Of a stretch of DNA of 20,796 bases, positions 1 to 10,107 are shown piece by piece (position 1 is the first letter of the stretch; each line of letters opens with the position of its first letter). The position numbers and the translations under genes are program-made. The stretch is taken from contig JAQGAU010001188.1 of NCBI GenBank assembly GCA_034698045.1, positions 1-20,796 of the forward strand. Direction: 5' to 3'. Below the pieces are notes generated by a model. That model worked only from the letters and a program-made list of their open reading frames with translations. It was not told the DNA's origin and did not search any database. Source of the stretch: Paramacrobiotus richtersi (lineage: Eukaryota; Tardigrada; Eutardigrada; Parachela; Macrobiotidae).

Positions 1-1356
1 ACAACGGCCCAGACCGGATCATTCACGAGTGGATACACGTGCTACACGAGCACTTGCACTTCCGGGTCATCCGCCTGCACTATATCAAGTTCCGGAGCTT
101 CGTCGTACGGTGTGTCGAGTGGTAGTGGCGGGTTCACGATTAGTTCTAGTGGTAAGAATCTGATCTGGGTTTGCCGTGGTTCGCTCGCTAGTCTGTGACC
201 TTTGCAATCTAAATGGTCAATAAGTCTCTTTCTTATAGTGTCTGATCGAACAATTTGTTTAGGTGCATTATCGCTTTCGACTGCCTTGTCGGCGGGAACA
301 TATTCACTAGTCATCGCAGCATATAATTCAAGTGGCAGCACCACAACCACCGCCAGCACAACCGTATCAATCATAGTCAGCTGTGCATCGAGCAGTTCAA
401 GTTCCAGTTCCTCCAGTTCCGGATCGTTTTACATCAACAGCACTTGCTTATATGGAAACTGCCTTTTCAACTACACGGCACCTTCCTTCAGCCAGTCACT
501 GTACTCTTTCACACAGACCAACTGCTCCGGTGGCCAGACTATCGGAACGGTAATGGCCAGCAACGCAGCCGGTTACTTTATCGAAACGGGCGCCTGGTCC
601 AACTACTTCGTAATCAATTCCGGGGTCATTACCAGTGTGGCCGCCGTTCCGACCGGTACGATCGCAACAATAACTGTCTCCGCTTACAATGCTAACGGTG
701 TAACCACCAACATACCGGTGTCGATCAACTATTCGACCTGTTCTTCAACGGCGAGCACGACCACAACATCCGCCTCGGCGACCTCCACCACGGCCACCAC
801 AACGGCCAGTTCGTTCAGCTATACGCCGACATTCGGTCAAACGTCCTACAACTTCTCGTTAGCCACCTGTACGGCCGCAACCACAATCGGGCAGGTATTT
901 GCCACCGGAGTTTCATACTACTCCATCGCCGGTCCCAACAACCTCTTCACCATATCACCTGCGGGCGTCATATCGACACTGGCCGCACCACCAGCTGGAA
1001 CGTACTACACCTCCGTAACGGCGATCAATGGAACCACCGGAGCGGCGACTTCGGTGCCGGTGATAATCACCGTTGCTTGTGGGACGGCAGGTACCGGGAC
1101 GACCTTTACCTTCACCTCGACTGTCCCCACCACTGTTACAACATGCACCGCGGGATCCGTGTTAGGGACGGTGACGGCTACCAATGCGGTGGCGTATGGC
1201 ATTGATGGAGGTAGCACGTTGTTCACGATTAATGCCAATACGGGACAGTTGTCACTAGCGACGGCGATCACCTCGGGAACGTATACGATACCGGTTAGGG
1301 CGTTTGGTACAACGAGCTCCGCCAGTCAGAATGTGGTTGTTACGTTCAACTGCTGA
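1..1356 (+). CDS. Secreted Ser/Thr-rich protein with Cys-containing cadherin-like repeats (3' part)
   Basis: Exons <1..151 and 263..1356; 414 residues are visible and the 5' end lies outside the window. The intron 152-262 (GTAAG...TTTAG) is required because the unspliced frame meets TGA at 196. At least four imperfect repeats of about 80-100 residues follow one plan: a Cys in an early strand, then a G-x-V-x-A-like strand, an aromatic Y-x-I, an F-T-I/x-G turn (for example FTINANTGQLSLA), a V-x-A-x strand, and a closing strand ending in Cys (IIVSC, INYSTC, IITVAC, VTFNC). The spacing of F-x-I-x-x-x-x-G and V-x-A strands resembles a cadherin domain, but the acidic calcium motifs (LDRE, DxNDN) are absent. 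Linkers are poly-Ser (385-426) and Ser/Thr-rich (about 742-815), as in mucin-like O-glycosylated stalks. No membrane segment follows before the TGA at 1354, so the visible part looks secreted or matrix-bound. The next gene, on the opposite strand, has the same repeat type. Family assignment is inference from pattern only. Confidence 0.75.
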
Positions 1357-1373
1357 GGGCGTGGAAATGTGTA

Positions 1374-1379
1374 AATAAA
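1374..1379 (+). promoter_or_regulatory. Poly(A) signal AATAAA of the cadherin-like repeat gene
   Basis: A canonical AATAAA lies 18 bases after the TGA stop, so the 3' UTR is very short. It precedes the opposite-strand signal of the convergent gene, so the two transcripts need not overlap. Confidence 0.6.
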
Positions 1380-1448
1380 TATTGTTTTTCTTTTGCAAGG
1401 TTGTAGGCCGTATGCAAGCGGTTGTATTGTTTCGAGCTCGAGCGTCGT

Positions 1449-1454
1449 TTTATT
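1449..1454 (-). promoter_or_regulatory. Poly(A) signal AATAAA (minus strand)
   Basis: TTTATT on the plus strand reads AATAAA on the minus strand, about 125 bases downstream of the TAA stop of the gene ending at 1579. Confidence 0.5.
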
Positions 1455-1578
1455 GTTGTATAAGTCAATGAATCTGACATACACATGTACAGATAATGTC
1501 AGATATAGTCAAGTAAAAGCTCAAGCTTGAGAAAACACAAAGCAGAATAGTGATATACAGACTTCCATGAAATTGTAT

Positions 1579-3618
1579 TTACACGATCTCCATTCCTGGA
1601 TAGTCTGGCCGCACTTGATTCCGGGAACTTTTGACAAAAATCCGGTTTAAGAACGCTTTCTGCGGATGCAACCGGACTGGTCGCACGGTCTTCGTTCGAT
1701 TTCCAGGAGAAACATGTACAATAAACGGGCTGTGCGAAGTTGTGACTGATGACAAATTAGCAACTTCTTCATCGACTGAAGTGTAGTTTATCCAGAGAAA
1801 TGGCTCCAGTGTCCCATTGAAGTTTGGGAAATCATCGTCGCCGGTTTCGTTGCTGTAGGAGAAAATGTCTCCAAGTGTGGAGTTATATGTCAACCATTCG
1901 TCTGTTGATGGAGTTGTAGTATTCGAATAATCAGTCGTCGTGGCCACATCAGTAGTGCTTACTGGATTTGTTGCGAAATCAACTATCTCCGGTGTAGCAC
2001 TTGTAGCTTGATCGAAATACAGGGCGGTATTCGTTGGGGCCACCGTTGTAACCGTTGTGGGCGGAGTTGTGCTGGTGGTGGAAGTAGACGTCAAAGTGGT
2101 TGTCGTGGTGGTAGGGGTACTAGTGGTTGTTGTGGTAGTTGTTGTAGTTATGACGGTAGTCGTCGGAGGACATCGTTTGGTATCGACGGTTACAAAGGCC
2201 ACATCCTTGTTGTCGGGGTGGTTACCATTCGATGCGATAATGTTATAGGTGTAGATTGAGCCCGGCTCGACGTTTCTCACCAAAGCGACGAAACCATCGG
2301 AAGTAACGGTAACGTCGCATGGTACATCGGCGCACTCGTATGATGGTTCTGGATAACCTTTCGCCTATAAAGGTTTATAAATTGATTCATCATTGTTTTT
2401 AATTGCATACAGTTTTCGTCGCATACGAAAGGCACAATCCCACAGTAAGCCATAGCGTTTCTTACCAAAATTTGTCCAACAACAGTGCCCGTGTCGCAGC
2501 GGGTCATGTGAAACTTGTAGCATCGTTTGTCGAATACAAGATTGTAGCGGTCATGTCGGAAATTAATGTCCATGTAGCACCCAACTACTTCGACCACAAT
2601 TTCGGCCACATCGGTGTTTCCGCTAGGATCCACAGCTTTAACGTAGAATATGAACGTTGCATCAACCGGAAGTAGCGTTTTCGCTGATACGCGCCCGCTG
2701 TTCTGGTCCACAGCAAACGTTTGTGAATCGGTTGAATATTTTACGTTGTGACCATCGTTTGCCTGTAGAATCACACAAAATCATATTGCCTTCGAACGTT
2801 GAACAGGTATTTTTAGGGCAACAATAAGGTTTTTTATCAAGTTAATAATAAAATACTGCGTATTATGCGCATACGCAGGACCTTGCAGTACGCTGCATGC
2901 CATTAATTTCAGTTTTTTGCAGTTTATTTTTTAAAAAGGATCCGATTGCAGAACGACTGATCTCGATGGTATAAATAATTACATAATTACATACAGAAGA
3001 AGAATACTGTAGAACAGAAGAACAATACTGTAACATATAGAAGAAACGGCGGATAAGCTTATGCGGCTGCGCATAGTGTTTTAAATAGTGCATAGTGTTT
3101 TAAATTATATATATGCGAAAGTTTTGAGCCAGCCGAACCATGGAACGATTAGCAATGTTTAGTATTGTTATACACAATGCAACAGATACGTAGAAGCCAG
3201 TTTTGATCTGCGTTACCTGTATAACCCCGATTTCACTGCGAGGAGCTCGGCGATGTGCAAAAAAATGGTAGGAAACGGCATCAAAGCTGACTGTTGGACA
3301 GTTGTGTTCGATTTCCACCGCTGTTGTCGCTGTCGTCCCATTGGCGGCCAGCACGGTAATGTAAAACAATGGATTCTGGTCTTTGGGCATTTTGACCATC
3401 CGGATATCTCCCCGGTAACGGTCGATAGCGAAATCCTGCGTCCCGAAAATCTGATAAACAACTTCCTGTGGACTGCCACTGGCCGTTATACTGCCCAGCG
3501 GGAGATTTAGTGTACAAGTGGTATTCAGCTGGAAATTTGTATTGTTGAACTGCAAACATGTAATTTTCCAAAGAAAAATTTCTACGATAACCGAAACATA
3601 GATTACTATGGTATGCAT
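1579..3618 (-). CDS. Secreted cadherin-like repeat protein with Thr-rich C-terminal region
   Basis: Exons 3618..3217, 2762..2427 and 2364..1579 give 507 aa. The ATG at 3618 (A at -3) starts a hydrophobic signal peptide (residues 1 to about 22, MHTIVIYVSVIVEIFLW). Three cadherin-like repeats follow: about 23-108 ending EIEHNC, about 109-198 ending VVEVVGC, and about 199-311 ending TVDTKRC. The second is the clearest: splicing joins EIGVIQ to ANDGHNVKYS, restoring the G-x-I-x-A-x-D strand, followed by FAVDQNSG and FYVKAVDPSGNTD, typical of cadherin folds. A Thr tract (about 314-359) and an acidic, N-glycosylatable C-terminus without a membrane segment follow. The first junction is strong (CAG|GTAACG to CTACAG). 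The second is ambiguous: GTATGC at 2426 with TTTATAG, or GTATGC at 2410 with an AAAG acceptor, changing about five residues. An out-of-frame ATG lies just upstream of the start. The Cys pattern matches the convergent neighbour, suggesting paralogy. Function is probably extracellular adhesion or matrix, by inference. Confidence 0.75.
2026..2163 (-). repeat. Poly-Thr coding tract
   Basis: About 46 codons, mostly ACN with scattered Ser and Pro, between the last cadherin-like repeat and the C-terminal region of the secreted protein. Read on the plus strand it is a GTTGTNGT-rich simple sequence that opens spurious frames. It probably forms an O-glycosylated stalk. Confidence 0.7.
2763..3216 (-). 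other. Intron 1 of the cadherin-like gene (454 bp), with two short tandem duplications
   Basis: GTAACG donor and TGATTCTACAG acceptor, joined in phase 0. It holds two direct duplications: a 21-bp unit (2993-3013 and 3014-3034, about 18 of 21 positions matching) and a 19-bp unit (3071-3089, repeated exactly for 16 bases at 3090-3105). No coding sequence is recognisable inside it. Confidence 0.7.
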
Positions 3619-4231
3619 AGTTAACCATTGTGAAATGGTCTTTTCGTAAACTAGTTATTTTGTTCAGCAGATGCAAGTATTAGAACAAGTTTACCACTAT
3701 CACGAGATCCCTCGGCAGTTGCAATAACCACCTGTAGCAGAAGATCGTCGACCGGTCAATTTTGATTGAACCGGAACTGTCAGAGCATACCCAATACTGG
3801 ACTATGAAATATGATCCACATGAGATGGATTACATGTATTCCGCGATAAAAAATATTAACAAAAAAATAATTATAAAGCATACAGTAGTGTGACGCTCCT
3901 TCCACCAAAACTGCCAGAATCCGAGCGATTGTTCAAGCGTCGATTTTGAACGCTGGGACGATATGCAGGTACTATATTTTGGCTTTCACAATAACCGTTT
4001 GTCGACAGCGCTCGTCAGGCTTACGTTATTATAATTCGGCTACGTTGTTGAAAACACGGTATGTGTAGAAAAGGAGGATTTTTGGTCAGAAATTTCTTTT
4101 AAAAGACGTTGCAAGTCTAGGTATAGTACTATAAACATACTGCACAAGTATTTCTCCATTCGAAGGTTTTATTGAAACCACTGGTATGGAAAAACAACAA
4201 TGCGGACCACCGAAAGACCGACAAACACTTG
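3619..4231. other. Intergenic region upstream of the cadherin-like gene and downstream of UTP6
   Basis: AT-rich spacer of 613 bp. It must contain the promoter of the minus-strand cadherin-like gene and the UTP6 3' UTR. Apart from the UTP6 poly(A) signal I see no gene, RNA or repeat. Confidence 0.6.
4168..4173 (-). promoter_or_regulatory. Poly(A) signal AATAAA of UTP6
   Basis: AATAAA on the minus strand, about 60 bases downstream of the UTP6 TGA, a usual spacing. Confidence 0.6.
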
Positions 4232-7200
4232 TCATTTTTTACCGTTCAGTAACAAATCAGACATTGTAACGAATAGCGATATCAAGTCCGGTCTCAGTGT
4301 TCGTTTTGCTTTCCACGTTATGTCCGCTAACTTAAAAGGATCGCCATGTTTATGAGTGGATTCGAGATTCAGGTATCCTATCCACAAATCTGCAAAGAAA
4401 GATCGCTTGCAAACAAGCTACTAACTGAATGTCATGAAACGTACCAATGCTATCGGTGCCTAAGCTCGACAGCGCCTGATCATACAGCTTCCTCAAGTTC
4501 AATATATCGCAGTTTAATCGCTCTTCCTCTGCTATAACAAATTTCATAAAGGCTTCCGTGCAGACGCCGGGACGACGGTGAATACTGGCATAAACGGATC
4601 GGCCTTTGGCAGGACTCAGTTTGAATGCCCACTTGATATACTCCTCCGAAACAAATGCTACGATAGGTCGCGACTGCAGCAGTCCATCTCGGAAGCTTGC
4701 TTCAACAGTGTCTTGGTCTGGTGAATGTTCCACTGTCCATTTAGTTACATGTTGCCAGAAGTCCAGATCCTGTTAACAAGCAGAATTCAGCACTGCGGAA
4801 ACGATAATACCACCAACGGAAAAAATGTAGCACATGGAATGCCAGTTAAAGTTAATCGCCCAAATATAACACATTCAAACGTCCACACCTTTAAACGTAA
4901 CGCAGAAAGCGTCCACACATCTAAAAATGTGTAGAGTATTTTTGACAAACTGAAAGGCACAAATCAGCTCGCATACTTCGAACATCATATATTTTTACAA
5001 CAGACTTAACTTAATCTGGATGCAGCAGACATATGTAGTATACGACAGAACTATACCACCAATCACAAAAAAACAAAGTGATAAAAATATAAAGACCTAA
5101 AATACCTAATGCGTTTAATCTATTCAAACTGAATGAAACTTTGTGACAAAAGGCTACAACTGCAGAAAAACCGACCCATTCCAGCGCTTACTGTAACATA
5201 CGTATGCCGATATGTTTCTTGGGTCGATAGATTTACGGTACGTACCTTTACTGAAACTTTCTTTTTAGCTTCCTGAATCAGAGATGATATGGTCTGCTTC
5301 TGTTCCGGAACTAATTCATACAATGAGATCAGCCGACTGAAATCGTTAACGTTCTTCGGCCCGAGGCTGACTGCCTTCCTAAGAGCTTCGCTAGCATCGG
5401 AAAATTTTCGCCGATCAAGACAAATTTTCGCCTACGACAGACATACTAATTAAGACCGCCCGTTCCGTAGTGCACGAATAAATACTAAGGGTTATTAGCT
5501 ACAGTAGAAACGAAGAAAAATAAAGCAACCAACCCAGGAAACGCAGTGGTCGAAGGCAAGAAAGCCTCGTTTGTCGGCTTCCCGGTAGACAGCATCAGCT
5601 TTCTGAAAGCGAAGACGTTCAATTTCCAACCAGTCATCAGGATTACTGTCCATTCGCAGCTCGGCCAAAAATCGCAGATAAGCATTCCAGTTACTTTCTA
5701 TAAGAACAACAGAAGTATGAAATATGAGCCCGCAGGAACAGATAACCTTAAAGCCGATCAGCAAGTCAGAAAGAAATTTCCACTAATTTCCAGGGTATGT
5801 CAAATGTGTCAATACGAGTACGCAAGGTTCTATCAAGCGTCGCTGCTGTAAAAGATTCGCTATATATTACCGGTAGAGTTTTCCTCGATAGCTTTATCCA
5901 AGATAGTATAAGCTTGTTCCTCTGCTTTGATCAGTTCATATTCCGTTACATCTTTGGCGTTTTTAATAGGGACTAGAGAAAATCTAGCTTTCTGTAAAAT
6001 AAAATCGGGATCCGCCGAAAACGAGTTTTCGATGTGCTGTTGGATTTCTGCTGCAATAGACTTCCATAAAGTTTCCGGTACATCTGGCTCGGAACCGAAA
6101 CGCACTGCCTGTCCGTATAAAGAACCGGCAAATTCCAGCGTTTTAATAGTATCGATTCCATTAACCGCCACCAGAAGTGCCACTTTCCCACTTGAAATGG
6201 AATCCTCTGCTGATGCCATATCCTCGGTCGGTAAATCCAGAATGACTGCTCTTTGGAACACTTTCTGCGCTATGCGCATCTCAACGGAAAAATGCTAAGG
6301 AAGAAAGTTTATCAGCATCATTGCCGAGGTCTGTTAGTTGGAAAGAATTATTTACATGCTTCCAAACGTCAGGATTTTTTTCGTGCCATCTCATAGCTTT
6401 TAAGCACAACTGGCGGGCATTATCAGGGGAGCCATTAAAATCCAGTTCGAAGTTAGAGGCCTCCACCCAAATATCTGAAACAGCGCAAATTTAGTATGTC
6501 ACCTAATTCCTTTTCGGGAGATTCTAAAACTAACAGATGGGCTTCGGTTTTTCGTCATTTGGGCCTATATAGTCGACGACACATCTCGAAGAACGACGCG
6601 ATTGTTACATATTTTATAGACGACGCAATCTTAACCTATTGCGATGCACGAAATAAAAAAATAATAATTTTTTCCGGATTTTTTTGACAAGACATACCTA
6701 GTTTGTCAGCATGTATCTGCAACATCCGCGTGTAAACCTGGCTGGCGACAGGACTCCAGTTTAACTTTTTGCACAATTCAATATGTAATTTCCATACATC
6801 CATATTTCCCGGAAAACGTCTTTCGGCTTGCTAAAACGATAACAATCACATTTCTATGCAAGCATTATGCCGAAAAGAGCGAAAAGTATGAACTGATACG
6901 CGTAAGCGAACTTTAAAAGCTTGAGCATACGCACCAAAAGTCTCGCTTGGCATCGTTTACCAATCGAACCCTCTATGTCGCTAAATTTCAGTGCATATCC
7001 CAGCCGCTGAAAAAGGCAGAAGATTTAATAAACTGCAATTTAAAAGCGACAATATTGCGCAACATCCATCACTTACGGCGCGGCGAAGCTTGATCAAATC
7101 CAGAAAGTTCATTTCGTGCTGCAACACAATTCGCTCATTAATTCATAATAAACCATTTCAAGAGAGAACTTTTGCTCTACTTTAATGTACTCCAGATGGT

Positions 7201-7469
7201 CCTCCACGGATTTTTCATATCGTTGTACGCGATACTCGAGGCCTTTTCTCTTCTGTATGATAGCTCTGTCAAACAAGTCAGTTTTCATTGTCATATGCGT
7301 ATTGCCGCACTGGGATCAACAGGGCACAGGCAACCCACATTCCATATTTCATGATAAATGTGAAGAAAATAACTTACTTCCGTTCTTCTTCGGTGAAGAG
7401 ACCCACGCGAACCATCTGCTCCAGCTCACCAAGACCGCGCTCCAAACGCCGATCCACATATTCCGCCAT
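4232..7469 (-). CDS. UTP6: UTP6, U3 snoRNA-associated small-subunit processome protein (HAT repeats)
   Basis: Exons 7469..7378, 7265..7181, 7118..7077, 7006..6935, 6830..6698, 6474..6356, 6294..5871, 5697..5534, 5431..5246, 4769..4445, 4389..4232. All phases close, giving 599 aa against about 597 in human. The ATG has a good context (GCC ATG G) and starts MAEYVDRRLERGLGELEQM, the family N-terminus; splicing then yields ERKAIIQKRKGLEY and YIKHEMNFLDLIKLRRA. HAT (half-a-TPR) helices follow, for example residues 142-180 with ARQLCLKAMRWHEKNPDVW. The last exon restores the conserved C-terminal DLWIGYLNLE motif and ends at TGA 4234-4232. UTP6 is a component of the UTP-B subcomplex of the SSU processome and acts in the nucleolus in 18S pre-rRNA processing. 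The exon 8 donor is weak (GTTGGT), yet required to reach the exon beginning AKICLDRRKF. The gene is divergent from MYG1, with 798 bp between start codons. Confidence 0.95.
4770..5245 (-). other. UTP6 intron 9 (476 bp)
   Basis: AAG|GTACGT donor and TTAACAG acceptor. It is AT-rich and I see no exon, RNA or repeat inside. Most other introns of the gene are 55-225 bp. Confidence 0.7.
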
Positions 7470-8267
7470 GGCGCGCTGAAGGAATGAGCTGAGACAGCTA
7501 TCCTGTACGCGCGAACAGGTTAAATTCCAAATCCAATAACCGAGCCCAGCTAACAAAACAACACTGAAATCACCGAAAAAATTGAATGTCGTTGCAAATT
7601 CATCGATTTCGTTGTAAATTTTTAACTTGAGAAAAACCAGCTGAGATCCGGAAACGCGCTGCGGCACGTGTACTGCCGTATCCGGGCGGCAGGTGAATGG
7701 CACATAAACAGACTACTTATAAACGATTGCCTTTCGAAAGGCAATCAATTATCACTAAACTGACTTTAATTTTCATCAGTTTTTTACTTTATTTTTCTCT
7801 CACGAAAGTTTTGTCTGGTTATTTGGTCCTTTGGATACATATATATCTGTGGGACGTTGGAGATTTGATTTATCGCATGTGGGTAATTTCTAGGTATGTT
7901 ATACTAGGGTAAGTTATGATACCTTACTAGGGAGGCTTGCTCTGGTACGTCTTACGGTTTCTTATATTACCCCTTACGTAGTCTTTCTTTTGAAGGAGAA
8001 ACACCCGCATGCGCTGACACCGTGGCTTCATCCAACTTAATCAGAGGTTTCCCGCTTCTCCATCATTCCTTAAAGACTCATCAGCTGTTCCAGCCAGGCA
8101 GACACGCAGTCTCCATATTTAGCGAGTCATCCAAAGTGCGGAATCATTCATTCAAAGGAGGTTATTCTGCAGCATTATTGACTCAGTTGGCTTGTTCCTT
8201 TGCTGCGCGAAGGTCTTACTGGTCACCCATTGCATTCATATTGCGAACCAGTGAATACTTTTCAAGA
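7470..8267. other. Divergent promoter region between UTP6 and MYG1
   Basis: The 798 bp between the two start codons must hold both promoters and 5' UTRs. Short upstream ORFs precede MYG1 (ATGs at 7916 and 8009, each stopping within five codons). The MYG1 frame stays open from 7920 to its ATG with no in-frame ATG. A pyrimidine-rich AG (ending 7995) could be an acceptor of an upstream exon. An AG|GTATGT donor-like site lies at 7893/7894. No TATA box is evident. Confidence 0.6.
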
Positions 8268-9745
8268 ATGGCAGCCATCCTTTCGCCAGATAGTCATACC
8301 AGCAATTTTTCCGGGAGACCGCGAAAAATCGGAACGCATTCCGGAGTTTTCCATGCTGACGAAGCTATGGCGTGTTTTATGCTGATGCAGCTCCCGGAAT
8401 ATCAAAATGCGGAAATTATTCGGTAAGATTTTGTGACACGAAGCTGTCATCGTATAGAATATTTTAGCTTAATTTGAGGGATTCTTATATAGTGAGAAAA
8501 CTGATTTTCGGTGTAACTTTGCAGAACACGAGACCCGGAGGTGTACAAAAAATGTGATATTGTCGTGGATGTAGGAGGCGTGTACGATCCTTCGGCTTTC
8601 CGTTTTGATCACCATCAGCGGGACTTTAAGGAAACTTTGAGCTCGGTACAGCCAGATAAGCCCTGGACCATCAAGTTGAGCAGTGCTGGTTTGGTTTTCT
8701 GTCACTTTGGCCGGCGAGTGATTGCGCAGTTGTTGGGACTTGATCTGCGGAATGAGACGAATGCTAAAGATGTTGACTTGATTTACGATAAAGTTTATGA
8801 GAGTTTCGTCATGGAAATGGATGCCATTGATAATGGTGTGCAGCAGTCGGATAAGCCATTGATGTAAATCCATTTAATCATCCTCAATGTCTGACCGAAA
8901 GAAATTGTAAAAGTACGACTTTTTGATCTTACTAGATATCAGATTAACACCGGATTGAGTAGTCGGGTGAAGAAACTGAATCCGCGATGGAACGAGCCGA
9001 TTCAAACAGCGGAAATACAAGTACGCTTCGATATGCGAGATTCGGATGAAAATGATGGATGAGTGTTTTCGTTATTTTTTAGGATCGATTTATGCAAGCA
9101 GTTCAGTTGACGGGGTCGGAATTTCGTGATAAAGTGGAATTTTATCACCAGTCCTGGTTGCCGGCAAGGCAGATTGTGGAAGACGCTTTGCTCAAAAGAT
9201 TCGAGGTAAACGATTGAAACGTGTCTGGTAATTTTTGTTTTGTTGTTAAACTTTTTTGTAGAATGATCCCAGTGGACAAATCGTGCGGTTGCCAGTCGGT
9301 GGGTGCCCTTGGCAGGACCATCTTCTGCAGCTGGAACAGGAACAACAATTAAGTGCCGAACAACAGATTAAATTTGTCCTGTACCAGGATGACAGCCAAA
9401 AGTGGCGGGTTCAGGCAGTCCCTGTCGCTATGGGATCCTTTCTTTCACGGTGAGCTTAACAAAAGAATGTATTTTTACGTTTTCAAGGACCTATATATTA
9501 AAAGCATTTGATAATGCTGTATCCTTAGTTCACCTCTGCCGGAACCGTGGCGCGGCCTTACTAATGAAACTCTTTCCAACATATCTGGAATTCCGGGGTG
9601 TGTCTTCGCGCATCATTCGGGATTTATTGGTGGGAATGCTACCTTTGAGGGTGCCTTGGACATGGCTTGTAAAACGCTTCAACTAGCCCGAACGGAATCT
9701 GTCGATGCATCAAAAATACCTGTACCTGTTGCTGCAGTACAGTAA
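8268..9745 (+). CDS. MYG1: MYG1 3'-5' RNA exonuclease (UPF0160, DHH-like)
   Basis: Exons 8268..8422, 8525..8863, 8936..9020, 9083..9205, 9262..9449 and 9529..9745 give 368 aa (human about 376). All introns are 56-102 bp and phases close. Family motifs are in order: [13 protein letters not shown] (residues 21-33), DIVVDVGG (63-70), FDHHQRDF with the DHH triad at 80-82, [39 protein letters not shown], and SGFIGGN near the end. These Asp/His residues are the expected metal-binding exonuclease motifs. MYG1 is a conserved 3'-5' exonuclease reported to process pre-rRNA in the nucleolus and RNA in mitochondria. The ATG at 8268 (A at -3, G at +4) is the only in-frame ATG before the first motif. It leaves about 20 residues before that motif and no obvious presequence, but the frame is open and basic upstream. 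The gene is head-to-head with UTP6 and convergent with MPHOSPH6. Confidence 0.96.
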
Positions 9746-10107
9746 CACCAATTGTCCTGATTGTTTAATTTCGATATTGAACCGTTTTATGAGTTTGTTA
9801 TCGAGTTCCTGTGGCAGTGATTTTTGACCAGTCGAAATCGAATCGAATTAAAAAATCGACCAACCTTGGCTTGTAACGCTCATTGCATATTAATTTCCGA
9901 GTTTTTTTAAAAGTTTTTTGCTCAACCCAAACTTCCGATCAGGCTATCACAGATTCGAAAACATCGAGTTACCGATAACAAACGGCCGAATCGACCAATT
10001 TTCAGAAAAATAAGGACATCTATCTGTTCAATCCGAACCCTTACAGTCTTGCTTCGCAATAGTTGCGACGTAAAAAGTCTGTGAGTACATTAACAAAAAC
10101 GTGAAAT
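9746..10107. other. Convergent 3' spacer between MYG1 and MPHOSPH6
   Basis: The 362 bp hold the two 3' UTRs. An ATTAAA at 9847-9852 (+) is the likely MYG1 poly(A) signal, about 100 bases after its stop. A minus-strand ATTAAA at 9769-9764 is the only candidate I see for MPHOSPH6; if used, the transcripts would overlap. There is no gene in the interval. Confidence 0.5.

Noticed and set aside
42-374. 110-codon open frame on the minus strand at the left edge
   Set aside because: It is antisense to the Ser/Thr-rich repeat exon; low-complexity coding DNA opens frames on the other strand.
2008-2259. Gly/Val-rich open frames on the plus strand
   Set aside because: They are the complement of the poly-Thr tract of the minus-strand cadherin-like gene.
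7697-7912. 71-codon hydrophobic frame with an ATG between UTP6 and MYG1, considered as a MYG1 first exon
   Set aside because: Its best donors (ending 7893 or 7882) do not match the phase of the good acceptor at 7995; the only matching pair leaves a 37-nt intron, shorter than any other here.
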